The notes under the pieces are model-generated. The model saw only the letters and a list, made by a program, of their open reading frames with translations, was not told the DNA's origin and ran no database searches. From the NCBI GenBank assembly GCA_035540935.1, contig DATLFS010000076.1, forward strand, positions 1 to 22,943: DNA of 22,943 nucleotides, read 5' to 3'. The first letter of the stretch is position 1. Each line of letters starts with the position of its first letter. This DNA comes from DATLFS01 sp035540935. GTDB taxonomy: Bacteria; Actinomycetota; CADDZG01; WHSQ01. The position numbers and the translations under genes are program-made. Of the stretch, positions 1-6,306 are shown one piece after another.

Positions 1-819
1 GCCGCGTCGCAAGGCGAGGACCACGACCACGATCAACCCGGCCGCGCGGGTGTGCGAGTGAGTCTCCGCGAGCTCCGCTCGTCCGCGATCGTCGGGGCGC
101 TCCTCCTGCTCGGAGGCAACGGGATGGTCGTGCTTGCCGAACGCGACGTCTCGTCGAGCCTCGCCGCGCTGGTCATCGCGTCGGTCCCGCTCTGGGTGGT
201 CCTGTTCCGTGCTGTCACGGGCGAGAAGGTGTCCCGCGGGACGCTGATCGGTGTTGCGATCGGCTTCGCCGGTGTCGCGGTGCTCGTTCTGCCCGGTGAC
301 CAGCCCGCCGGGACGACGGTGCTCGGAATGGCGCTACTGGTGTTCGCGGCGGCGTCGTGGGCGAGCGGCTCGTTCGCCTCGACCCGGCTCAGGCTGCCCC
401 AGGACCCGTTCCTTTCGACGGCCATGCAGATGCTCTGCGGCGGCGCGTGGCTCGTGCTCGCCGGACTGGTCACGGGAGAGGCCGGGCGCATCGACGTCGA
501 AGGATTCTCGGCCGCCTCGATCTTCGCGTTCTTCTATCTCATCTTCGCCGGGTCGCTGGCGGCGTTCACCGCCTACGTCTGGCTGTTGCAGAACGCGCCG
601 ATCTCGAAGGTCTCGACGTACGCCTACGTCAACCCGGTGATCGCGCTGCTCCTCGGCTGGATCATCCTCGACGAGCGCCTGACCGCGCCGATGCTCGTGG
701 GGGCCGCGGTGATCGTCGCCTCGGTGGCATTCATCGTGACGCACGAGGCGACGCCCCGCCGTCGCGCTCGAGGCGTCGAGGCGCCGGAGCCAGAGCCGGC
801 GCTCGCGGGCGCCGACTAG
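1..819 (+). CDS. EamA/DMT-family transporter, YedA-like (5' end outside window)
   Basis: Integral membrane exporter of the drug/metabolite transporter superfamily, probably moving small metabolites or amino acids out of the cell; the substrate cannot be read from sequence. The frame is open to base 1, so the GTG at 52 is probably internal and the first one or two helices lie outside the window. The visible part has about eight hydrophobic helices. The stretch GALLLLGGNGMVVLAE followed by a helix with SSLAALVIASVPLWVVLF is typical of the YedA branch, and the second EamA repeat covers roughly the last 140 residues (YVWLLQNAPISKVSTYAYVNP is replaced in each homologue by a similar A/YxxPV motif). 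The tail is charged and Pro/Glu-rich. It converges on the HAD gene, and the two stop codons share one CTAG. Confidence 0.85.
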   Translation, partial: AASQGEDHDHDQPGRAGVRVSLRELRSSAIVGALLLLGGNGMVVLAERDVSSSLAALVIASVPLWVVLFRAVTGEKVSRGTLIGVAIGFAGVAVLVLPGDQPAGTTVLGMALLVFAAASWASGSFASTRLRLPQDPFLSTAMQMLCGGAWLVLAGLVTGEAGRIDVEGFSAASIFAFFYLIFAGSLAAFTAYVWLLQNAPISKVSTYAYVNPVIALLLGWIILDERLTAPMLVGAAVIVASVAFIVTHEATPRRRARGVEAPEPEPALAGAD

Positions 820-1628
820 GTGGTCCGAGCCGCGGCGCGGCGGCTCAGCCACCACAACAGACCCATCGCCCCGATGAGGGCCCCCAGCACCGCCGCGTTC
901 GTGCTCGCGGAGAACTCGGGCGGTCTCAGCTGGGGCATGCGGTCGCGCAGCGTCACCGGCTTGCGGAACCATTCGATGGGCCAGCCCCGTTCGGCCGCGA
1001 TGCGCCGGAGCTCCTTGTCGGGGTTCACCGCGATCGGATGGCCGACGCACTCCAGCATCGGCAGATCTGTGATCGAGTCGGAATACGCGAAAGAGCGCTC
1101 GAGGTTCAGATCGAGATCCTCGGCGAGATGGCGCATCGCGGTGGCCTTGCTCGGCCCGTAAGCGTAGAAATCGAGCTCGCCCGTGTAGAGACCGTCCTCA
1201 TCGATCCGGGGCTTCGTCGCGATCCAGCGGTCGACGCGGAGCATCTCGGCGAACGGCGCCACGATCTCCTCGGGTGACGACGAAACGATGCACACGAGTC
1301 GCCCCGCCATGCGGTGGTCGTGGATCAGTTCGAGCGCCTCGGCGTAGATGATCGGCTGGATCACCTCCTCGAGCACCTCCGAGACCACCCGACGAACTTT
1401 GTCGGCCTCCCATCCGGCGGTCAGCTTGGCGGCCTCGGCGCGGAGACGCTCCATCTTGTCCTCGTCCGCGCCCATCAGCTGGAACACGAACTGGGCGTAG
1501 AGGGACTTGAGCAGCGTGGAGCGGCCTATCAGCCCTTCGCGCATGAACGACCGGCCGAGCGCGAGAGGACTCGATCGCGCAACGATCGTCTTGTCGAGGT
1601 CGAAGAAAGCGGCTTCCATGGGGTTCAT
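816..1628 (-). CDS. HAD-IB family phosphatase with C-terminal membrane anchor
   Basis: Predicted phosphatase of the SerB-like HAD-IB branch. Motif I is FFDLDKT, with nucleophile D10 and acid/base D12 counted from the ATG at 1628. Motif II is the SSS in VCIVSSSPEEI, motif III is the Lys of YGPSKATAM, and motif IV is DSITDLPML, so all catalytic residues are present. About 20 hydrophobic residues near the C-terminus followed by Arg (LLWWLSRRAAAR) suggest a tail anchor. The start is uncertain: 1628 (MNPMEAAF), 1619 (MEAAFF) and a longer frame to 1670 are possible, none with a clear ribosome site. The substrate is unknown. It lies divergent from ssd, the arrangement I recall for Rv3661/Rv3660c in M. 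tuberculosis. Confidence 0.87.
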   Translation of the reverse strand: MNPMEAAFFDLDKTIVARSSPLALGRSFMREGLIGRSTLLKSLYAQFVFQLMGADEDKMERLRAEAAKLTAGWEADKVRRVVSEVLEEVIQPIIYAEALELIHDHRMAGRLVCIVSSSPEEIVAPFAEMLRVDRWIATKPRIDEDGLYTGELDFYAYGPSKATAMRHLAEDLDLNLERSFAYSDSITDLPMLECVGHPIAVNPDKELRRIAAERGWPIEWFRKPVTLRDRMPQLRPPEFSASTNAAVLGALIGAMGLLWWLSRRAAARTT

Positions 1629-1691
1629 TCTGGCCCGAGTGTGTGGCGCGCGCCACACCGTGACCGGCACGGCCGGCGCACGCTCGGCGAG

Positions 1692-2525
1692 ATGGCACCC
1701 GTGCGCATCGCGATCGTCGCTTCAGACGCGGAAACGAGGATGGCGGCGGCCCGCGCCTTCGACGGCGCGCCGCGGCACTGGTCGGTCCGCATATTCGACG
1801 AGCCGCCGGACGGCGCCGACGTCCTGGTCGTGCCGCGCGGCTCGAGGCAACTAGAAGGCTGCGTCACCTTCGATCCGGAGCGCCCGGCGGACGTCGTGCG
1901 CGTGGTGGAGGCCTCCCTCGTCCAGACGCGCGGCCCGATCGTCGTGGAGGGCGCGTGCGGCGGCGCCGGTGCCACGACGGTTGCGCTCCATCTGGCCGCA
2001 GCATCCGGCGCCTGCGTGCTCGACCGTTCGCCGCACGGCGCGACGGCGCGCCGTCTGGCGATCGAGGAGTGGCGCACGTTCGGGAACGGGGACGACCCGG
2101 CGGAGGCATCGCTTCCCGTGGCGCCCGGGATCAGGCTCCTCCTTGCTCCCGAACGAGACGACGCGGTGGACGCCGCTACGAAGGTCTTCGAGCGTGTTGT
2201 CGTCGACGGCGCGCCGGCGGCCTTGGTCCCGCAAGCCGCGGCGCGCGTCGTGGTGTTCCCACCGTCGAGTCTGGCGGCGCGCCGCGTGCGCGAGCTGATC
2301 GTCGAGCCGGACGTTCCGACCGCCTTGGTGGTGAACCGAACGGGACCGGGCGGGTCGCTGTCGCGAGGCGCGGTCGAAAGAGAGATCGGTCGCAGGGTGA
2401 CGCTCATGCTTCCCTGCACACCTGCGTTGCGGGACGCCGAGGACGACGGACGTCTCCTCACCTCTCCCTGTTCGCGCTGGCTGCGCGGGATCGCGAGGCT
2501 CGCGCGCGCACTGGAGTCGGCGTGA
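1692..2525 (+). CDS. ssd: Ssd/CpaE-like ParA-family pseudo-ATPase of the Tad pilus locus
   Basis: First gene of the pilus operon, 277 aa from the ATG at 1692 (GTG 1701 is an alternative). It starts with a receiver-like segment (VRIAIVASDAETRMAAARAF) and continues into a MinD/ParA-like fold. The P-loop position reads EGACGGAGATTVALHLA: the glycines and TT pair remain, but both lysines of KGGxGKTT are gone, so ATP hydrolysis is doubtful. A later VVNRTGPGG segment matches the ParA-fold strand that ends in a conserved Asn. Family members (CpaE, actinobacterial septum-site determining protein) localise or organise the Tad machine. At 277 aa it is shorter than the roughly 350 aa I expect. Its stop overlaps the GTG of tadA (GTGA at 2522-2525), implying translational coupling. 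Confidence 0.78.
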   Translation: MAPVRIAIVASDAETRMAAARAFDGAPRHWSVRIFDEPPDGADVLVVPRGSRQLEGCVTFDPERPADVVRVVEASLVQTRGPIVVEGACGGAGATTVALHLAAASGACVLDRSPHGATARRLAIEEWRTFGNGDDPAEASLPVAPGIRLLLAPERDDAVDAATKVFERVVVDGAPAALVPQAAARVVVFPPSSLAARRVRELIVEPDVPTALVVNRTGPGGSLSRGAVEREIGRRVTLMLPCTPALRDAEDDGRLLTSPCSRWLRGIARLARALESA

Positions 2526-3529
2526 GACGGGAGCTTCTCAGCTGGGTGGCCGAACGGGACGAGCTGGCCGACCTCGATCCGGCGAACCGGCGGCTCGCGT
2601 TGCGCGACGCCGCTCCGCCCGAACTCGCGGACGAGATCGCCGACGCGATCGACGGCTTCGGCCCGCTGACGAGCTTCCTGGAGGCCGACGACGTCACCGA
2701 CGTGCTCGTGAACGGTCCGGACGAGGTATGGGTCGATAGGGCGGGAGCCCTCGAGCGGACGTCGGTGAGGTTCGAACGCGACGAGCTCGAGCGGTTCGTG
2801 GAACGCTGGCTGTCGGCCGCCGCCACCGCCGCCGACGCGGTGCGGCCGATCGCCGACGGACGCCTACCCGGCGGTCACCGCATCCACGTGGTCCTTCCGC
2901 CGGCGGCTCCGGACGGGCCGCTCGTGAGCATCCGCCGCGTGCCGCGCACCGCCCCGACACTCGACGATCTGCGCGCGCTCGGGATGCTCGACCGTCGCCT
3001 TCAGCTCTGTCTCGAGGAGCTCGTGACGACGAGATCCTCCATCGTCGTCAGCGGAGGGACGGGGACGGGCAAGACGACCCTGCTCGGGGCTCTGCTCAAC
3101 GCGACGGACGTATGCGAGCGGATCGTGCTCGTCGAGGAGGTGCCCGAGGTTCGCCTGCGCGATCGGAAGCTCGCCTCTCTGGTGGCGCGGCGCGCCAATG
3201 CGGAGGGGCGCGGCGGGATCGATCTCGAGGATCTGACGCGGGCCGCGTTGAGGATGAGACCCGACCGCATCGTCGTAGGTGAGGTGCGCGGCGGTGAGGC
3301 GCTCGTGGCCGTCAACGCGATGGCTACGGGTCACGAAGGCTCGATGCTCACGCTGCACGCGCGTTCGCCGGCCGAGGTAGAGGATCGCCTCGCCGCTCTC
3401 TGCCTGTCGGCTCGTTCCGGCGCGCCGGAGGCGGTGATCCGCAAGCGCATCCGCACGGGGGTCGACGCGGTGGTTCATCTCGAACGCCGCGGCGCTCGGC
3501 GCCTTGTCGCCGCGGTCGAGGTCGCGTGA
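2522..3529 (+). CDS. tadA: TadA/CpaF-type pilus assembly ATPase
   Basis: Cytoplasmic hexameric secretion ATPase expected to power assembly of the Flp-like pilin encoded downstream; 335 aa from the GTG at 2522. The N-terminal domain (about 40-140) carries GFGPLTSFLEADDVTDVLVNG and a G-G-H-R-I-H-V segment typical of CpaF. The Walker A motif is GGTGTGKTT (K184). The Asp-box region is VLVEEVPEVRL (about 203-211), with Glu-Val where Glu-Asp-Thr is usual. Walker B is RIVVGEVRG (E254), and the His-box is GHEGSMLTLHA (H271, H279). It is compact compared with the 400-plus residues of many TadA proteins, mainly because the N-terminal extension is short. GTGA overlaps join it to ssd upstream and to the T2SF gene downstream. 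Confidence 0.93.
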   Translation: MRRELLSWVAERDELADLDPANRRLALRDAAPPELADEIADAIDGFGPLTSFLEADDVTDVLVNGPDEVWVDRAGALERTSVRFERDELERFVERWLSAAATAADAVRPIADGRLPGGHRIHVVLPPAAPDGPLVSIRRVPRTAPTLDDLRALGMLDRRLQLCLEELVTTRSSIVVSGGTGTGKTTLLGALLNATDVCERIVLVEEVPEVRLRDRKLASLVARRANAEGRGGIDLEDLTRAALRMRPDRIVVGEVRGGEALVAVNAMATGHEGSMLTLHARSPAEVEDRLAALCLSARSGAPEAVIRKRIRTGVDAVVHLERRGARRLVAAVEVA

Positions 3530-4395
3530 CCTCCGATGCGATGCGGGCCCTCGCCGCGCTCCAGCGAGGGGGGCTCGACCTTCGCAGCGCGATCCTCGCC
3601 TGGCCGTCGTCGGCGCCGCCACGGCTGCGGCCGCTCATCTCGCGCATCGCCGGTCGCGTCGCTCTCGGCGAGGAGCCGTCGGAGGCTCTCCGGCACCTCG
3701 GCGACGACATAGAGCCGCTCCCCCGGGTGCTTCCGGCTTACGCACGCGAAGGCGGCGACGTCGCCGACCTCCTCGAGCGGCATGCGGCGATGCTCGACAG
3801 GCGGCGCGCCGCGGCGCGCCGCGCACTCGCCGGCGCGTCCGGGGCGCGGCTCTCGGGCAGGCTCGTCGCGGCTCTCCCGGTCCTGTTCGTCCCGTTCACC
3901 CCTCGCTCCGCCGACCCCGCCGGCCTCTCGTTCCTCATCGTCGGCGTGAGCCTGGCCGCCGCCGGCCTCTGGTGGATCGAACGCCTGCTGCCGTCGCCGG
4001 ACGAACTGTCGGATCCCTCCGTCGACGCAGCCGAGCTGATCGCCGCGCTGCTGGCCGCCGGCGCGTCGATGGACTCCGCCCTGGCCGCGGCCGCGGCGGC
4101 GGAAGCGGAGGCGTTCGGGAGGGCGCCGCGGCGCGTGCGCCTCGGGGTCGCATGGGCCGACGCGCTGGCGCGCGAGCCGGGGCTCGCGTGGATCGGCGAG
4201 ACGATCCGCCGGGCGCGCCGGTGGGGTGTGCCGGCGGCGGACGCGCTCGCGGCCGAGGCGGCGCGGCGGCGCGCCGCGGCCGAGGATGCGTTCGAAGCCC
4301 GAGCGCGGCGTGGCGCCGTCTTCATGGCGCTGCCGCTCGCGTGCTGCGTCCTGCCCTCGTATCTCTTGCTCGGCGTGCTTCCCCTACTCAGGTAG
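3526..4395 (+). CDS. Compact Tad inner-membrane platform protein with two T2SF halves (TadB/TadC-like)
   Basis: Predicted polytopic membrane platform that would sit on TadA; 289 aa from a GTG overlapping the tadA stop (ATG 3538 is also possible). Two T2SF-like halves can be seen. The first (about 10-105) contains GEEPSEALRHL and REGGDVADLLERHAAML. It is followed by two hydrophobic segments (about 108-155, ending LWWIERLL). The second (about 165-260) contains AALLAAGASMDSALAAA and ARRWGVPAADALAAEA, then a last helix (about 264-287). Actinobacterial Tad loci normally have separate tadB and tadC genes. Here one short frame seems to cover both, an arrangement like GspF/PilC. The reading rests on fold-like patterns rather than catalytic motifs, so the two-half interpretation is an inference. 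Confidence 0.78.
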   Translation: MTSDAMRALAALQRGGLDLRSAILAWPSSAPPRLRPLISRIAGRVALGEEPSEALRHLGDDIEPLPRVLPAYAREGGDVADLLERHAAMLDRRRAAARRALAGASGARLSGRLVAALPVLFVPFTPRSADPAGLSFLIVGVSLAAAGLWWIERLLPSPDELSDPSVDAAELIAALLAAGASMDSALAAAAAAEAEAFGRAPRRVRLGVAWADALAREPGLAWIGETIRRARRWGVPAADALAAEAARRRAAAEDAFEARARRGAVFMALPLACCVLPSYLLLGVLPLLR

Positions 4396-4410
4396 GACAC
4401 CGTTCGTGCG

Positions 4411-4941
4411 ATGCTCGCGCCCGTGAGCCGCGCGGTGTCGCTCCTCCTGGTGACGTTCCTCCTCGTCGCCTGCCGCGGCGGGCCCGACACGACGGAGCGG
4501 GTGGCTTCTCCCGCGCCGACGCCGCAGGCCGAGGCCGACGCCTCGCCCCAGCCCTCGCCCTCCTTCCGCGGCGCGGCGGCACTCATCGACACAGACGACG
4601 GATCCGTCATCGTGCGCGTCGAAGTGGCCCAGACCGACGAGGAGCGCATGCGCGGGCTGATGTTCCGCGAGTCGATGCCGGAAGACCACGGCATGGTCTT
4701 CATCTGGTTCGAGGAGCATCACGGCGGATTCTGGATGAAGAACACGCTCATCCCGCTCTCGATCGCCTTCTTCGGAAACGACGGTCGGATCCTTCGGATC
4801 ATGGATATGGACCCGTGTACAGAAGACCCGTGCCCCGTCTATGACCCGGGCGTTGGGTACTACGGCGCGCTCGAGGTCAACCAGGGGATGTTCGACGAAT
4901 GGGGCGTGAAAGAGGGCGACCACATCACCATGTCCTTCTGA
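4411..4941 (+). CDS. DUF192 family lipoprotein
   Basis: Predicted secreted lipoprotein, 176 aa, 15 bases after the T2SF gene. The N-terminus is a lipoprotein signal (VSLLLVTFLLVAC, lipid on the Cys), followed by a Pro/Ala/Ser linker to about residue 50 and then one DUF192 domain. Its hallmarks are present: EVAQTDEERMRGLMFRES, GMVFIWF, FWMKNTLIPLSIAFF, and a closing MFDEWGVKEGDHI. DUF192 has no settled biochemical role. GTG 4423 is an alternative start. Its place between the Tad platform and the pilin on the same strand suggests a pilus-related extracellular role, but that is context only. A 95-base gap separates it from the pilin gene. Confidence 0.88.
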   Translation: MLAPVSRAVSLLLVTFLLVACRGGPDTTERVASPAPTPQAEADASPQPSPSFRGAAALIDTDDGSVIVRVEVAQTDEERMRGLMFRESMPEDHGMVFIWFEEHHGGFWMKNTLIPLSIAFFGNDGRILRIMDMDPCTEDPCPVYDPGVGYYGALEVNQGMFDEWGVKEGDHITMSF

Positions 4942-5022
4942 GGGAGGTGTGACGGCCGCCACTTCGCGGCGCCGGCGGTCGCGCTCTGCTGTTGCGGAGG
5001 CCGGAGAGGGTCCGGTCCGACG

Positions 5023-5029
5023 AAAGGAG
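5023..5029 (+). promoter_or_regulatory. Strong ribosome binding site fixing the pilin start
   Basis: AAAGGAG sits seven bases before the ATG at 5037. It is the best Shine-Dalgarno site in the pilus locus, where most other genes rely on stop-start overlap. It supports the 59-aa pilin over the longer frame from 4992 and fits a product needed in excess. Confidence 0.8.
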
Positions 5030-5036
5030 CCTCCGC

Positions 5037-5216
5037 ATGCAGCGACTTCGCTCTCTCCTGTACTCGCAGAGCGGTCAGACGACCGCCGAGTACGCGACGA
5101 CGCTTCTCGTAGCCGTTCTGATCACCGGCGCGCTCGGGGCCTTCGTCAAGGGCGGTGGGCTCGACGGGCTCTTCGAGCACGTGGTCGAGCAGGTGGTCAG
5201 GCGCGCCGGACGCTGA
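5037..5216 (+). CDS. Flp-like pilin subunit, DUF4244 family
   Basis: Predicted major pilin, 59 aa. After a short basic leader (MQRLRSLLYSQSG) comes a type IV prepilin cleavage region, G|QTTAEYA, with Glu at +5 and Tyr at +6 as in Flp pilins. Next are a hydrophobic segment (TTLLVAVLITGALGAFV) and a short C-terminal helix with paired valines. Length and pattern match actinobacterial DUF4244 proteins such as Rv3656c. Mature residue +1 would be Gln. No prepilin peptidase gene is in the window, so processing must come from elsewhere. A weak 5-bp stem (4955-4959 with 4966-4970, 6-base loop) lies upstream without a T-run and could be a processing or stability hairpin. Confidence 0.85.
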   Translation: MQRLRSLLYSQSGQTTAEYATTLLVAVLITGALGAFVKGGGLDGLFEHVVEQVVRRAGR

Positions 5217-5217
5217 G

Positions 5218-5598
5218 GTGGATGCGCGGCACGCCGAGCGAGGGCAGGCCACGGTCGAACTCGCGCTGGTCCTCCCCGTCCTTCTCGTCGTCCTAGGAGG
5301 TCTCGCGCAGAGCGGCCTCGTCGTCGTCGATCAGGTGCGACTCTGGAACGCGGCGCGGGAGGCGGCGCGCGTAGCGGTGGTCGATCCCGCCCGTCACGCC
5401 GCGTCGCTGGCGGTCCGGAGAGCCGGCGTGGAGGACGCGAAGGTCGACGTCCTGCCCGCGCCCGAGGCGCGGCGGCGCGGCGATCCGCTCACGGTGACGG
5501 TCTCCGCTTCGCCTCAAGCGCGCGTGCCGGTGGTGGGGCGGCTGTTCGACGGCGTGACCCTCGAGGCGCGGGCGACGATGCGGATCGAGCGGCCGTGA
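5218..5598 (+). CDS. TadE-like pseudopilin
   Basis: Predicted minor pilin or pseudopilin, 126 aa from the GTG at 5218, one base after the pilin stop. The N-terminus has ERGQATVELALVLPVLLVVLG: a G|QATVE prepilin-type site with Glu at +5, then a hydrophobic helix, as in TadE proteins. The following LWNAAREAARVAVVD segment is the usual TadE signature after the helix. The remainder is a soluble beta-rich domain of about 75 residues. The stop overlaps the next GTG (GTGA, 5595-5598). TadE proteins are thought to be processed by the same peptidase as Flp and to prime the pilus tip or base. A longer frame from 5155 exists but lacks support. Confidence 0.87.
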   Translation: MDARHAERGQATVELALVLPVLLVVLGGLAQSGLVVVDQVRLWNAAREAARVAVVDPARHAASLAVRRAGVEDAKVDVLPAPEARRRGDPLTVTVSASPQARVPVVGRLFDGVTLEARATMRIERP

Positions 5599-6248
5599 GC
5601 ATCGCCGCCTTCGGAGGCGCGCTGCTCCTGGCTCTCGCCTTCCTGGGCGGCATCCGTGATGTCGGTGCGGCCGCGGCGGCACGAGCACGGGCGCAGGCGG
5701 CCGCCGACGCGGCCGCACTGGCCGCGGCCGCCGAGTCGCTCCCGGGCTTCCGCGGCGCGCCGACGGCGATGGCGCGCCGGTTTGCCCAGGCGAATGGGGC
5801 GGTCCTCCTCGCCTGCGTCTGCGAGCACGGCGCCACCGCGATGCAGGTGGAGGTCGAGGTCGACGGGGTCGAGGCGCGGGCGCGCGCCGCGGTCGACCCG
5901 ACGCGGGTCCTCCCCGATCCCACCGGAGACCTCCACCCCGTGCTGAGGGGCGCGGTCGACCGCCTCCTCACCGCCGCCGGCGGACGGGTGTGGCTGACGT
6001 CGGGCTATCGGTCCCCGGAGCATCAGCAGCGGCTCTGGCAGCAGGCGCTCGTCCGATACGGCGATCCCGAGACGGCCGACGATTGGGTCGCGCGGCCCGG
6101 GGACTCTATGCACGAGAAGGGGCTGGCCGTCGACCTCGGCGGCGATGTCGAGCACGCGGTCCACCTGATCGACGCGATGAACCTGCCTCTCTGGCGTCCC
6201 ATGTCGTGGGAGCCGTGGCATTTCGAGCTCGCCGGATCGCGCGGTTGA
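5595..6248 (+). CDS. TadG/Rv3654c-like membrane domain fused to M15 (VanY-like) peptidase
   Basis: Two-part protein of 217 aa. Residues 1-48 are a hydrophobic helix followed by RARAQAAADAAALAAAA, the signature of the TadE-like proteins that follow TadE in actinobacterial Tad loci. A spacer of about 60 residues leads to an M15B D-alanyl-D-alanine carboxypeptidase domain (about 112-213). That domain has SGYRSPEHQ (137-144), the zinc motif SMHEKGLAVD (H173, D180) and EPWHFE (E206 catalytic, H209 zinc), so the active site looks intact. The helix would place the enzyme outside the membrane, facing peptidoglycan. The family cleaves the terminal D-Ala of stem peptides. No internal stop or second start separates the halves. 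Rv3654c as I recall it has no such domain. Confidence 0.87.
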   Translation: MSIAAFGGALLLALAFLGGIRDVGAAAAARARAQAAADAAALAAAAESLPGFRGAPTAMARRFAQANGAVLLACVCEHGATAMQVEVEVDGVEARARAAVDPTRVLPDPTGDLHPVLRGAVDRLLTAAGGRVWLTSGYRSPEHQQRLWQQALVRYGDPETADDWVARPGDSMHEKGLAVDLGGDVEHAVHLIDAMNLPLWRPMSWEPWHFELAGSRG

Positions 6249-6271
6249 CGTCCCGCGCCCGTGGATAGGAT
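6245..6271 (+). promoter_or_regulatory. Candidate sigma-A promoter for the M2 peptidase gene
   Basis: TTGACG (6245-6250) and TAGGAT (6266-6271) are 15 bases apart. Both hexamers look like actinobacterial vegetative elements, but the spacer is short. The predicted transcript would start about 30 bases before the GTG at 6307. The -35 overlaps the end of the M15 fusion gene. Confidence 0.4.
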
Positions 6272-6306
6272 TTCGCCGTTCATCTGCCGGATCGGGAGTC
6301 GCCCGC

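Noticed and set aside
1955..2521. Upstream extension of the tadA frame into ssd.
   Set aside because: Arg-rich and motif-free; the GTG at 2522 overlaps the ssd stop and begins the real TadA N-terminus.
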